DNA from: Antarcticimicrobium sp.
Lineage (GTDB): Bacteria; Pseudomonadota; Alphaproteobacteria; Rhodobacterales; Rhodobacteraceae
DNA length: 32,909 bases
NCBI RefSeq assembly: GCF_029212575.1
Contig: NZ_JARGPK010000077.1
Coordinates: 1-32,909 of the forward strand
Reading direction: 5' to 3'
Position numbers and translations under genes: made by a program. Within the stretch, counting starts at the first letter, position 1. Each line of letters opens with the position of its first letter. Under the pieces are notes generated by a model. That model had not been told where the DNA came from and ran no database searches. It saw nothing but the letters and a program-made list of their open reading frames with translations. Below are positions 8,458-17,199 of the stretch, one piece after another.

Positions 8458-8512
8458 GGCGGGCGCGGCCCGGCCTGACAGCCGGGCACCATCGTTCGAA
8501 CGCGGTTCCATC

Positions 8513-8586
8513 GTCATCCCCCTGAAAGCGGGGACCACAGAACTTGGGCAACAAGGCATATAGGCCCCCGCTTTCGCGGGGATGAC
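8513..8586. repeat. Inverted pair of CCCCGCGAAAGCGGGG-type palindromic repeats
   Basis: The arms are 8513-8536 and 8563-8586. One is the reverse complement of the other at 21 of 24 positions, and each contains the smaller palindrome built around GAAAGCGGGG. Short repeats of this kind, starting GTCATCCCCGCGAAAGC, are familiar as dispersed intergenic elements in many Proteobacteria. Here the pair sits immediately downstream of the dnaE stop and could form a long hairpin that ends transcription from either side. Confidence 0.7.
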
Positions 8587-8607
8587 AGGGCATTAGTGCA
8601 CGCGCCC

Positions 8608-11600
8608 CTACAACTCCTCCACGTCCAGCACCCCGTCGAGGCTCTTTAACGCGCCCTTGATCTGCGGGTTGATGGCGAACTCGGCGCCCAGGTCCATCTC
8701 CACCTCGCCCGGCAGCGCCGGGTCCAGCAGGCACAGCTGCACCGGACCCTTGGCCGCCCCGCGCGCGGCCCGGGCCGCCTCCTCGAGAATGGTGGCAACC
8801 GTGCTCACCGCCCCCGCCTCCTCGACGAATATCCTCAGCCCCGCCGTCCCCGCCTGCGCCACCGCCGCATCGACCGGCGCCACGCCTCGGCCCAACAGCT
8901 TCAACTGGTCGCTCTCCATCGTCGCTTCGACCGTCATCACCACCTTCGATCCGGTCTCCAGCGCATCGCGGGATTTCTCCAGTGCCTCGGAAAACAGCGT
9001 CACCTCGTAGGCGCCGGTCGGGTCGCTCAACTGCACGAAGGCAAAGCGGTTGCCGCGCGCCGACTTGCGCTCCTGACGGGACGACACCACCCCGGCGAGC
9101 TTGGCCACCAGCGGGCCGTTCCCGGCCTTTGCCGTCACCTCGTCCAGCGTCAGCACGCCCCGGCGCTTGAGCGGCACCATGTAATCGTCCAGCGGGTGAC
9201 CCGACAGGTAGAACCCCACCGCCTTGAATTCCTCGGCCAGCCGCTCGGCCGGAAGCCAGTCGGGCGCGGGGCTCAACCTCGGCTCGGGCAGATCCGCCCC
9301 CGCCTCGCCAAACAGCGACACCTGCGCGCTGGCCTTCTGCTCGTGGATCGCCGCCGAATAGGCCACCAGCGCATCGAGGCTGTCGAACACCCGCCGCCGG
9401 TTGCGGTCGAGCTGGTCGAATGCCCCGGCCCGTGCCAGCATCTCCATCGGACGCTTGCCGATCTTCTTCAGATCCACCCGCCGGGCGAAATCGTAAAGCG
9501 TGGCAAAGGGCCGGTCCTGCCCCTCGGCGCGGCGCCCCTCGACCACCAGCCGCATCGCCTCAACCCCCACGTTCTTGAGCGCGCCGAGCCCATAGACCAG
9601 CTCGCCCTCTACAACGTTGAAGGTCGCCTCCGAGCGGTTGACGCAGGGCGGCACCCAGGGCAGCTTGAGCCCCTTGCGCACCTCTTCGAAATAGACGCCG
9701 AGCTTGTCGGTGAGGTGGATATCGCAGTTCATCACCCCGGCCATGAACTCGACCGGGTGGTTCGCCTTCAGCCATGCGGTCTGGTAGGAGACCACCGCAT
9801 AGGCCGCCGCGTGCGACTTGTTGAAGCCGTAGTTGGCGAATTTCTCCAGCAGGTCGAAGACCTCCGATGCCTTCTTCTTGTCGACCCCGTTCTCCATCGC
9901 GCCCTTTTCGAACTTCGGGCGCTCCTTGGCCATTTCCTCGGCGATCTTCTTGCCCATCGCCCGGCGCAGCAGGTCGGCGCCGCCAAGGCTGTATCCCGCC
10001 ATAACCTGGGCGATCTGCATCACCTGTTCCTGATAAACGATGATACCCTGCGTCTCGGCAAGGATGTGATCGATCGTGGGGTGGACCGAGGTGATCTCGC
10101 GCTGGCCGTTCTTGACCTCGCAATAGGTCGGGATGTTCTCCATCGGGCCCGGCCGGTAGAGCGCCACCAGCGCCACGATATCCTCGATGCAGGTGGGTTT
10201 CATGCGCTTGAGCGCATCCATCATGCCCGAGCTTTCCACCTGGAACACCGCCACCGTCTTGGCCCGGGCGTAGAGGTGATAGGTCTTCTCGTCGTCCAGC
10301 GGGATGGCGTTGATCTGATTCTCGGCGCCCTCGGCCGGCTGGTACAGCTGGGTACCGTCAGCAGCCACATGCAGCGGCCGGCCCGATTGCAGGATCAGAT
10401 CCACAGCGTTCTGGATCACGGTCAGGGTTTTCAGGCCGAGAAAGTCGAACTTCACCAACCCGGCCTGTTCCACCCATTTCATGTTGAATTGGGTCGCCGG
10501 CATGTCCGAGCGCGGATCCTGGTAAAGCGGCACCAGCTCGTCCAGCGGCCGGTCGCCGATCACCACCCCGGCGGCGTGGGTCGAGGCATTGCGCAGCAGC
10601 CCCTCGACCTGCTGGCCATAGGTCAGCAGGCGATTCACCACCTCTTCCTCCTCCGCCGCCTCGCGCAGGCGCGGCTCGTCCTGCAGCGCCTTCTCGATGC
10701 TCACCGGCTTGACCCCCTCGACCGGGATCATCTTCGACAGCCGGTCGACCTGGCCATAGGGCATCTGCAGTACCCGGCCGATATCGCGCACCGCCGCCTT
10801 GGACAGAAGCGCGCCAAAGGTGATAATCTGGCCGACCTTGTCGCGGCCGTATTTCTGCTGCACATAGTGGATCGTCTCTTCGCGGCGGTCCATGCAGAAG
10901 TCGATGTCGAAGTCGGGCATCGAGACCCGTTCGGGGTTCAGGAACCGTTCGAACAGCAGGCTGTAGCGCAGCGGATCGAGGTCGGTGATGGTCAGCGCAT
11001 AGGCCACCAGGCTCCCCGCGCCCGACCCCCGCCCGGGCCCGACGGGAATGTTGTTGTCCTTGGACCACTTGATGAAATCGGCCACGATCAGGAAATAGCC
11101 GGGAAAGCCCATCTTCTCGATGATGCCCATCTCGAATTCCAGCCGCTTTTCGTACTCCTCCACCGGAACGGCATGGGGGATCACGGCCAGCCGGGCGGCC
11201 AGCCCCGCCTTGGCCTGGCGGCGCAGTTCCTCGACCTCGTCATCTGCGAACTTCGGCAGGATCGGCGCCCGCTTGTACGTCATGAAGGCACAGCGCCGGG
11301 CGATCTCGACGGTGTTCTCCACCGCCTCCGGCAGGTCGGCGAACAGCGTGACCATCTCCTGCTGCGACTTGAAGTAATGCTGCGGGGTCAGGTGGCGGCG
11401 CGGGTCGGCCTGGTCGACATAGGCACCGTCGGCAATGCAGATCAGCGCGTCATGCGCCTCGTACATTTCGGGGTTCGGAAAGTACACATCGTTGGTTGCC
11501 ACCAGCGGGATGTCCATCGCATAGGCCATCTCGACGAAACCGCGCTCGGTCAGCCGCTCGGCCTCGGGCGCGCCCTCCTCGCCGGGATGGCGCTGCAACT

Positions 11601-12180
11601 CGACATAAAGCCGGTCGCCGTAGATGCGGTGAAGGCGCCGCATCAACGCCCCGGCCTCTTCCGCCCGCCCCTGTTGCAGCATCTGGCCCACCGGCCCCTC
11701 CGGCCCGCCGGAGAGACAGATCAACCCCGCGCCGTGGCGCTCCAGCTCCTCCATCAGCACATGCGGCATCTGCCCGTCGCCGCGCAGGTAAAGGCAGGAG
11801 TTCAGCTTCATCAGGTTATCGTAGCCCTGCTCGCTCTGCGCCAGCAGAACCAGCGCCCCCGTCGGCAGCGCCTGCACGCGCGCGCCGGGCTGCGCCACGT
11901 CGCCGTCATAGGCCAGATCGACCTGGCAACCGACGATGGGCTGGATGCCCGCGCCCGAGAGGGTGACGGAAAACTCCAGCGCCGCGAACATGTTGTTGGT
12001 GTCGGTCAGGGCGACGGCGGGCATGTCGTGGGTCTGGCACAGGCCGGGGAGCCTTGTTTTTCCACTCTTGTCCTTTGGATCCTTCCCCCCGTCGACGAAG
12101 GATTTCAGCCGCACCGCCCCTTCCAGAAGCGAATACTCGGTATGGGTGCGGAGATGGATGAATCGGGGGGTGCTGCTCAT
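8608..12180 (-). CDS. dnaE: DNA polymerase III subunit alpha
   Basis: The replicative polymerase catalytic subunit, 1190 residues and full length for the DnaE1 family. In order: an N-terminal PHP domain (FIHLRTHTEYSLLEGA, residues 7-22; MPAVALTDTNNM, 53-64), the polymerase core with PVGPGRGSGAGS (379-390) and the catalytic acids in MPDFDIDFCMDRR (D423 and D425 or D427), fingers containing YGFNKSHAAAYAVVSYQTAW, a helix-hairpin-helix region, and a C-terminal OB-fold (KLAGVVSSRQERKSARGN). The ATG at 12180 begins MSSTPRFIHLRTH, as in relatives, although the upstream sequence offers no strong Shine-Dalgarno. The gene is single and not evidently in an operon. Confidence 0.96.
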   Translation of the reverse strand: MSSTPRFIHLRTHTEYSLLEGAVRLKSFVDGGKDPKDKSGKTRLPGLCQTHDMPAVALTDTNNMFAALEFSVTLSGAGIQPIVGCQVDLAYDGDVAQPGARVQALPTGALVLLAQSEQGYDNLMKLNSCLYLRGDGQMPHVLMEELERHGAGLICLSGGPEGPVGQMLQQGRAEEAGALMRRLHRIYGDRLYVELQRHPGEEGAPEAERLTERGFVEMAYAMDIPLVATNDVYFPNPEMYEAHDALICIADGAYVDQADPRRHLTPQHYFKSQQEMVTLFADLPEAVENTVEIARRCAFMTYKRAPILPKFADDEVEELRRQAKAGLAARLAVIPHAVPVEEYEKRLEFEMGIIEKMGFPGYFLIVADFIKWSKDNNIPVGPGRGSGAGSLVAYALTITDLDPLRYSLLFERFLNPERVSMPDFDIDFCMDRREETIHYVQQKYGRDKVGQIITFGALLSKAAVRDIGRVLQMPYGQVDRLSKMIPVEGVKPVSIEKALQDEPRLREAAEEEEVVNRLLTYGQQVEGLLRNASTHAAGVVIGDRPLDELVPLYQDPRSDMPATQFNMKWVEQAGLVKFDFLGLKTLTVIQNAVDLILQSGRPLHVAADGTQLYQPAEGAENQINAIPLDDEKTYHLYARAKTVAVFQVESSGMMDALKRMKPTCIEDIVALVALYRPGPMENIPTYCEVKNGQREITSVHPTIDHILAETQGIIVYQEQVMQIAQVMAGYSLGGADLLRRAMGKKIAEEMAKERPKFEKGAMENGVDKKKASEVFDLLEKFANYGFNKSHAAAYAVVSYQTAWLKANHPVEFMAGVMNCDIHLTDKLGVYFEEVRKGLKLPWVPPCVNRSEATFNVVEGELVYGLGALKNVGVEAMRLVVEGRRAEGQDRPFATLYDFARRVDLKKIGKRPMEMLARAGAFDQLDRNRRRVFDSLDALVAYSAAIHEQKASAQVSLFGEAGADLPEPRLSPAPDWLPAERLAEEFKAVGFYLSGHPLDDYMVPLKRRGVLTLDEVTAKAGNGPLVAKLAGVVSSRQERKSARGNRFAFVQLSDPTGAYEVTLFSEALEKSRDALETGSKVVMTVEATMESDQLKLLGRGVAPVDAAVAQAGTAGLRIFVEEAGAVSTVATILEEAARAARGAAKGPVQLCLLDPALPGEVEMDLGAEFAINPQIKGALKSLDGVLDVEEL

Positions 12181-12540
12181 GCCGGCAGGCTATCTCGCCG
12201 GCGCGGGCAGGGAAAGACACCGCCAACAACGATCTGACCGGCACCGGTGATCGCTGAGAAAACGGGCGCCATTAATCGGAAAATATTGAAAGAGTTTCAG
12301 GTGCCCAATGCGCCGGAATTCCATTTAAACATCTGATTTTTATGCACTTTTCACCCTCTCTGGCCGATTGCGCGGGAATGTCGCAGCCGTCCCCCTCTCC
12401 AACCGCACCACGGTTTCCCTTGCGTCGGCGCCGGGCCTCTCCCTAACCTTGGTCAACAAGGACAAGGCCCGCCTGTCTTCTACGTCGCATCGAAGACCGG
12501 CACATCAGGGCTCAACGGGGTAAGGCGACCGGTTTCAAGA
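12181..12540. other. Divergent intergenic region between dnaE and xdhA
   Basis: No gene is seen in this 360-base gap. The middle part (about 12265-12350) is clearly richer in A and T than its surroundings and probably contains the promoters of dnaE (leftward) and of the xdh operon (rightward). I could not assign -10 and -35 boxes with confidence. A small palindrome near 12447 is listed separately. Confidence 0.5.
12447..12461. promoter_or_regulatory. Possible operator CCTTG-N5-CAAGG upstream of xdhA
   Basis: CCTTG (12447-12451) and CAAGG (12457-12461) form a perfect five-base inverted repeat with a five-base centre, GTCAA. It lies about 80 bases before the xdhA start codon. It could bind a dimeric regulator of purine use, but the arms are short and no regulator gene is present in the window. 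Confidence 0.25.
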
Positions 12541-13914
12541 ATGGAAATCAGGTTTCTTCTGAACGGAGAGGCTGTTGCGCCGTCAGGCGTTGCACCGACG
12601 CAAACGCTGCTGGACTGGCTGCGCGAAAGGCGCGGGTTGACCGGAACCAAGGAGGGCTGCAACGAGGGCGATTGCGGCGCCTGCACGGTGATGGTGACGG
12701 ACGCGTCGGGCGCGCGCGCGCTGAACGCCTGCATCCTGCTGCTGCCGCAGCTGCACGGGCGCGCGGTGCGCACCATCGAGGGGATCTCGGGCCCCAAGGG
12801 GCAGCTTCACCCGGTGCAGCAGGCGATGATCGACCATCACGGCAGCCAGTGCGGGTTCTGCACGCCGGGATTCGTGGTGTCGATGGCGGTGGCGCATCTG
12901 AACGGCGACACCGACCACGCGACGGCCCTTGCGGGCAACCTGTGCCGCTGCACCGGCTATGCGCCGATCCTGCGCGCCGCCGAGGCGGCGGCGGACCAGC
13001 CGGTGCCGGAGTGGATGGTGGGCGACGCCGCCTGGCTGATGGAAAACGGCACCCCCGCGCTCCCGGCCGCGCCGCAAAGCGCCGACACGCTGGCCGCGCT
13101 CTATGCCGAACGCCCCGAGGCCACGCTGGTGGCCGGGGCCACCGACGTCGGGCTTTGGGTCACCAAGGCGCTGCGCGACCTCGACCCGGTGATCTTCCTC
13201 AACCGCTGCGCCGACCTCAAGGGCGTCGAGATCGGCGAACACGAGGTGCGCGTCGGCGCGATGACCGACATGAACAGCTTCGGCGCGGCGATCGCGCCGC
13301 TGCACCCCTCCTACGCGGCAATGATCCGCCGTTACGGCTCGACCCAGGTGCGCGGGGCGGCGACGGTGGGCGGCAATATCGCCAATGGCTCGCCGATCGG
13401 GGACAACCCTCCGGCGCTGATCGCGCTGGACGCGGTGGTGCACCTGCGGCGCGCCGATACACGGCGGGCGATGCCGCTGGAGGAGTTCTTCATCGACTAC
13501 GGCAAGCAGGACCGCCAGCCCGGCGAATTCGTCGAGGCGGTCAGCTTTCCGCGCCAGGACGACCGGCTGAAATGCTACAAGCTCTCCAAGCGGTTCGACC
13601 AGGACATCTCGGCCCTCTGCGGCTGTTTCAACATCCGGGTCGAGGACGGGATCGTGAGTTCGGCCCGCATCGCCTTTGGCGGCATGGCCGGCATTCCCAA
13701 ACGGGCGGCGCATGTGGAAAGCGCGCTGCTGGGCCAGAAGTGGGAGACGGATACGATCCGCATGGCCCAGGCAGGGTTCGACGCCGATTTCGCCCCGATG
13801 AGCGACATGCGCGCCAGTGCCGCCTACCGGCTGGAAACCGCACGGGCGATGCTGGAGCGGTATTTCGCGGAGGACAGCGGCGAAGGCGCCTCGGTGCTGG
13901 AGGTCATGACATGA
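12541..13914 (+). CDS. xdhA: Xanthine dehydrogenase small subunit (2Fe-2S and FAD)
   Basis: Carries electrons from the molybdenum site to NAD+ during oxidation of hypoxanthine and xanthine. The 457-residue protein has an N-terminal plant-type [2Fe-2S] domain (C40, C45, C48 in CNEGDCGAC and C64), a second helical [2Fe-2S] domain (C104 and C107 in CGFC, C135 and C137 in CRC), then an FAD domain with [14 protein letters not shown] (about 195-208) and [19 protein letters not shown]. All eight iron ligands are present. The stop overlaps the xdhB start (ATGA). It is the first gene of a seven-gene run that continues into a purine-type ABC importer. Confidence 0.95.
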   Translation: MEIRFLLNGEAVAPSGVAPTQTLLDWLRERRGLTGTKEGCNEGDCGACTVMVTDASGARALNACILLLPQLHGRAVRTIEGISGPKGQLHPVQQAMIDHHGSQCGFCTPGFVVSMAVAHLNGDTDHATALAGNLCRCTGYAPILRAAEAAADQPVPEWMVGDAAWLMENGTPALPAAPQSADTLAALYAERPEATLVAGATDVGLWVTKALRDLDPVIFLNRCADLKGVEIGEHEVRVGAMTDMNSFGAAIAPLHPSYAAMIRRYGSTQVRGAATVGGNIANGSPIGDNPPALIALDAVVHLRRADTRRAMPLEEFFIDYGKQDRQPGEFVEAVSFPRQDDRLKCYKLSKRFDQDISALCGCFNIRVEDGIVSSARIAFGGMAGIPKRAAHVESALLGQKWETDTIRMAQAGFDADFAPMSDMRASAAYRLETARAMLERYFAEDSGEGASVLEVMT

Positions 13915-16271
13915 GCGTAACCAGCCCCCTGCCCCATGACGCCGCGCGCCTGCATGTGACCGGCACCGCGCGCTATATCGACGACGTGCCGATGCCGCGC
14001 GACACGCTGCACCTGGCCTTTGGCCTCAGCCCGGTGGCGCGCGGGCGCATCGAGGCGATGGACCTTTCCGCCGTGCGCTCCACCACGGGAGTGGCGGCGG
14101 TGCTGACGGCCGGTGATCTGCCCTTTGCCAACGATGTCTCGCCCTCGGTCCACGATGAGCCGCTGCTGGCGGTGGAGCGGGTGAACTACGTCGGCCAGCC
14201 GCTGTTTCTCGTGGTCGCCGAAAGCCACCTTGCCGCGCGCAAGGCGGCGCGGCTGGGCGACGTGCGGATTTCCGAGGAAGCGCCGATCCTGACCATCGAC
14301 CAGGCGCTGGCCGCCGACAGCCGGTTCGAGGGCGGGCCGGTGATCTGGCAAAAGGGCGATGCGGCCGCCGCCATCGACAGCGCGGCGCATCTGGTCGAGG
14401 GCAGCTTCGAGATGGGCGGGCAGGAGCATTTCTATCTCGAGGGACAGGCGGCGCTGGCGCTGCCGCAGGAGGGCGGCGACATGATCGTCCAGTCCTCGAC
14501 CCAGCACCCGACCGAGATCCAGCACAAGGTGGCCGAGGCGCTCGGCGTGCCGATGCATGGCGTGCGCGTCGAGATCCGCCGCATGGGCGGCGGCTTCGGC
14601 GGCAAGGAAAGCCAGGGCAACGCGCTGGCGGTGTCCTGCGCGGTGGCGGCGCGGGCGACTGGGCGGCCCTGCAAGATGCGCTATGACCGCGACGACGACA
14701 TGGTGATCACCGGCAAGCGGCACGATTTCCGCATCGCCTACCGTGCCGGCTTCGATGAGGGCGGGCTGATCCAGGGGGTCGAGTTCGTGCAATACGCCCG
14801 CTGCGGCTGGGCGATGGACCTGTCGCTGCCGGTGGCGGACCGCGCCATGCTGCACGCCGACAGCGCCTATCTGCTGCCCAATGCGCGGATCGAGAGCCAC
14901 CGGCTAAAGACCAACACCCAGAGCGCGACCGCCTACCGAGGTTTCGGCGGGCCGCAGGGCATGCTGGGGATGGAGCGGCTGATGGACCACGCCGCGCATC
15001 AGCTCGGGATCGAGCCGGTCGAGCTCAGGCGGCGGAACTACTATGCGGAAGCGGTCGTGGGGGGCGCTGCCCCCGCTCCTTCGGAGCCCCCCCGGAGTAC
15101 TTCCGGCCAGAAAAAAACCGGCCGCGCGGGCCTGCCCCAGACCACTCCCTATGGGCAGGAGGTCGAGGATTTCGCGCTGCACGGGATTACCGGGGCGCTG
15201 CTGGAGAGCAGCGATTACGCGGCGCGGAAAAAGGCCGTGGCGGCTTGGAACGCGGAGCAGGGCGCTATCAGGAAGGGGATCGCGTTTTCGCCGGTGAAGT
15301 TCGGGATTTCCTTTACGCTGACGCATCTTAATCAGGCTGGCGCGCTGGTGCATGTCTATCAGGACGGCTCGGTGCATCTGAACCACGGCGGCACCGAGAT
15401 GGGACAGGGGTTGTTCCAGAAGGTGGCGCAGGTGGCCGCCAGCCGGTTCGGGATTGATCCAGGCGCGGTGAAGATCACCGCGACCGATACCGCCAAGGTG
15501 CCCAATACCTCGGCAACCGCAGCCTCTTCGGGTTCGGATCTGAACGGGATGGCGGTGAAGGCGGCCTGCGACACCATCCGGGATCGGATGGCGGAGCATC
15601 TGGCGGCCGAACACCAGGCGAGACCCGAAGATGTACGTTTCAACGGCGGAAACGTACAGATCGGCGGCGCGGTCATGACGTTTTCCGAGGCCGCCAAGCG
15701 CTGCTACGAGGGGCGGGTCAGCCTGTCGTCCACCGGGTTCTACAAGACACCCAAAGTCGCCTGGGACCGGGTGAAGGGCACCGGGCGGCCGTTCTTCTAT
15801 TTCGCCTATGGCGCGGCGGTGACCGAGGTGGCGGTGGATACCCGCAGCGGCGAATACCGCATCCTGCGCGCCGACATCCTGCATGACGCCGGCGCCAGCC
15901 TGAACCCGGCGCTGGACATCGGCCAGGTCGAGGGCGGTTATGTGCAGGGCGCGGGCTGGCTGACCACCGAGGAACTGGTCTGGGATGACAAGGGGCGGCT
16001 GCGCACCCATGCGCCCAGCACCTACAAGATCCCGGCGTTCTCCGACCAGCCGGACGTGTTCAACGTCGCGCTCTGGGACGGGAGCAACCGGGAGGACACC
16101 ATCTATCGCTCCAAGGCGGTGGGGGAGCCGCCTTTCATGCTGGGGATCTCGGCATTTCTGGCGCTGAGCGATGCGGTGGCGTCTTGCGGGCCGTCCTATC
16201 CCGACCTCGACGCGCCGGCGACGCCGGAGCGGGTCTGGGCGGCGGTGCGGGGGATGCGCGATGAGCTTTGA
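13911..16271 (+). CDS. xdhB: Xanthine dehydrogenase large subunit (molybdopterin-binding)
   Basis: Holds the molybdenum cofactor and hydroxylates hypoxanthine and xanthine. The 786-residue protein shows [11 protein letters not shown] (about 173-183), [11 protein letters not shown] (223-233), [23 protein letters not shown] and, near the end, the catalytic glutamate in [10 protein letters not shown] (E739). An unusual stretch, about residues 382-408 ([15 protein letters not shown] to GRAGL), is encoded by a palindromic repeat described separately. The reading frame stays open through it and rejoins family sequence at [12 protein letters not shown], so the enzyme may still be active with a surface loop. 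The start overlaps xdhA by four bases and the end overlaps xdhC by eleven. Confidence 0.95.
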   Translation: MSVTSPLPHDAARLHVTGTARYIDDVPMPRDTLHLAFGLSPVARGRIEAMDLSAVRSTTGVAAVLTAGDLPFANDVSPSVHDEPLLAVERVNYVGQPLFLVVAESHLAARKAARLGDVRISEEAPILTIDQALAADSRFEGGPVIWQKGDAAAAIDSAAHLVEGSFEMGGQEHFYLEGQAALALPQEGGDMIVQSSTQHPTEIQHKVAEALGVPMHGVRVEIRRMGGGFGGKESQGNALAVSCAVAARATGRPCKMRYDRDDDMVITGKRHDFRIAYRAGFDEGGLIQGVEFVQYARCGWAMDLSLPVADRAMLHADSAYLLPNARIESHRLKTNTQSATAYRGFGGPQGMLGMERLMDHAAHQLGIEPVELRRRNYYAEAVVGGAAPAPSEPPRSTSGQKKTGRAGLPQTTPYGQEVEDFALHGITGALLESSDYAARKKAVAAWNAEQGAIRKGIAFSPVKFGISFTLTHLNQAGALVHVYQDGSVHLNHGGTEMGQGLFQKVAQVAASRFGIDPGAVKITATDTAKVPNTSATAASSGSDLNGMAVKAACDTIRDRMAEHLAAEHQARPEDVRFNGGNVQIGGAVMTFSEAAKRCYEGRVSLSSTGFYKTPKVAWDRVKGTGRPFFYFAYGAAVTEVAVDTRSGEYRILRADILHDAGASLNPALDIGQVEGGYVQGAGWLTTEELVWDDKGRLRTHAPSTYKIPAFSDQPDVFNVALWDGSNREDTIYRSKAVGEPPFMLGISAFLALSDAVASCGPSYPDLDAPATPERVWAAVRGMRDEL
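15058..15126. repeat. Palindromic repetitive element read through in frame within xdhB
   Basis: The DNA contains GGGGGC-GCT-GCCCCC (15060-15074), directly followed by GCTCC-TTC-GGAGC (15075-15087), then a C-run, CCGGAGTACTTCCGG (15092-15106), an A7 run and CCGGCC. GC-rich double hairpins followed by a CCCGGAGTA-type segment and an A-rich tail resemble the dispersed intergenic repeats of Rhodobacterales genomes; this family assignment is from memory. Its translation is rich in Gly, Ala, Pro and Ser and does not look like xanthine dehydrogenase. The exact insertion edges need an alignment. Confidence 0.65.
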
Positions 16272-17199
16272 CCTCGACGCGCTGAAAGTGGCGGTCGCGG
16301 AACATGGCCGCGTCACAAGGGTGGTGATCGCCGAGATCCGCGGCTCCTCCCCGCGCGAGGCGGGGGCGGCGATGCTGGTCTGGCAGCGCGGACAGTCGGG
16401 CACCATCGGCGGCGGTGCGCTGGAACACGCGGCGGCGCAGGCGGCGCGGGGGCAGACCGGGCGCACGCACCTCAGCCGCCATGCGCTGGGGCCGGAGCTG
16501 GGCCAGTGCTGCGGCGGGGCGGTGGTGCTGGTGAGCGAAGTTTATGATGCGGAGGCCGTTGCGGCGCTGGAGGGCGCGGTGATCGCCCGGCCGGTTGCTG
16601 CGGCGGCGGAGATGCCGCTCGCGGTGCGACGATTGCTGGACCGGGCGCGGGCGCAGGGGCTGCGGCCCGAGCCGCAACTCATCGACGGCTGGATGGTGGA
16701 GCCGGTGGCCCGGCCCGCCCGCGATCTGTGGATCTGGGGCGCGGGGCATGTGGGCCGCGCGCTGGTCGATGTGCTCTCTCCGCTGCCCGATCTGGCGATC
16801 ACCTGGGTCGATTACGCGGCGGAGCGGTTTCCCGGGCGGGTGCCGGAGGCGGTCGCGGTTCTGCCCGCCGCCAATCCCGCCGACCTGGTGCGCCATGCGC
16901 CGGAGGCCGCGGAGCATCTGATCGTGACCTATTCCCATGCGCTCGATCTGGAGCTTTGTCACCGGCTTCTGTCGCACGGGTTCGGCTTTGCCGGGCTGAT
17001 CGGATCGGCTACGAAATGGGCGCGGTTCCGGTCGCGACTGCGCGCGCTGGGGCATGGGCCCGAGGCTATCGCCCGGATCACCTGCCCGATCGGCGCACCG
17101 TCGTTCGGCAAACACCCGCAACAGATCGCCATCGGCGTGGCGGCGCAGCTGTTGCGCCCCGCCGCGCAGGCGGCACAGACGAAGGAGCGACGCGCGTGA
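16261..17199 (+). CDS. xdhC: Xanthine dehydrogenase accessory protein XdhC
   Basis: XdhC binds molybdenum cofactor, helps its sulfuration and delivers it to XdhB. The 312-residue protein has the N-terminal XdhC/CoxI domain (VIAEIRGSSPREAGAAM, GTIGGGALEHA, GQCCGGAVVL with C83 and C84) and a C-terminal Rossmann-like domain with IWGAGHVG (158-165) and GFGFAGLIGSATKWARF. The ATG at 16261 overlaps the end of xdhB by eleven bases, which places the chaperone in the same transcript as its client enzyme. The stop overlaps the GTG of the ABC ATPase gene. Confidence 0.93.
   Translation: MSFDLDALKVAVAEHGRVTRVVIAEIRGSSPREAGAAMLVWQRGQSGTIGGGALEHAAAQAARGQTGRTHLSRHALGPELGQCCGGAVVLVSEVYDAEAVAALEGAVIARPVAAAAEMPLAVRRLLDRARAQGLRPEPQLIDGWMVEPVARPARDLWIWGAGHVGRALVDVLSPLPDLAITWVDYAAERFPGRVPEAVAVLPAANPADLVRHAPEAAEHLIVTYSHALDLELCHRLLSHGFGFAGLIGSATKWARFRSRLRALGHGPEAIARITCPIGAPSFGKHPQQIAIGVAAQLLRPAAQAAQTKERRA

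Larger units (their letters stand above)
8189..8607. other. Hairpin-rich noncoding region between convergent slyX and dnaE
   Basis: About 420 bases separate the ends of two convergent genes. Several overlapping open frames of about 100 codons exist, but none has a plausible ribosome site, homologue or normal composition. Instead the region is dense with inverted repeats, of which the two best are listed separately. It probably serves as a bidirectional termination zone assembled from dispersed palindromic repeats. Confidence 0.6.

Noticed and set aside
8229-8563. Overlapping frames of about 100 codons between slyX and dnaE
   Set aside because: They run through inverted repeats, have no ribosome sites and no recognisable protein features. 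Noncoding repeats explain the region better.
9196-12237. Open frame of over 1000 codons opposite dnaE
   Set aside because: It is the antisense shadow of a high-GC gene: rich in His, Arg, Gln, Leu and Asp, with no domain or ribosome site. dnaE on the other strand has full-length family motifs.
12672-13910. In-frame upstream extension of xdhB through xdhA
   Set aside because: The frame happens to be open, but its sequence is Arg/Gly/Ala-rich and unlike any enzyme. xdhB starts at 13911 with the family N-terminus and an ATGA overlap.
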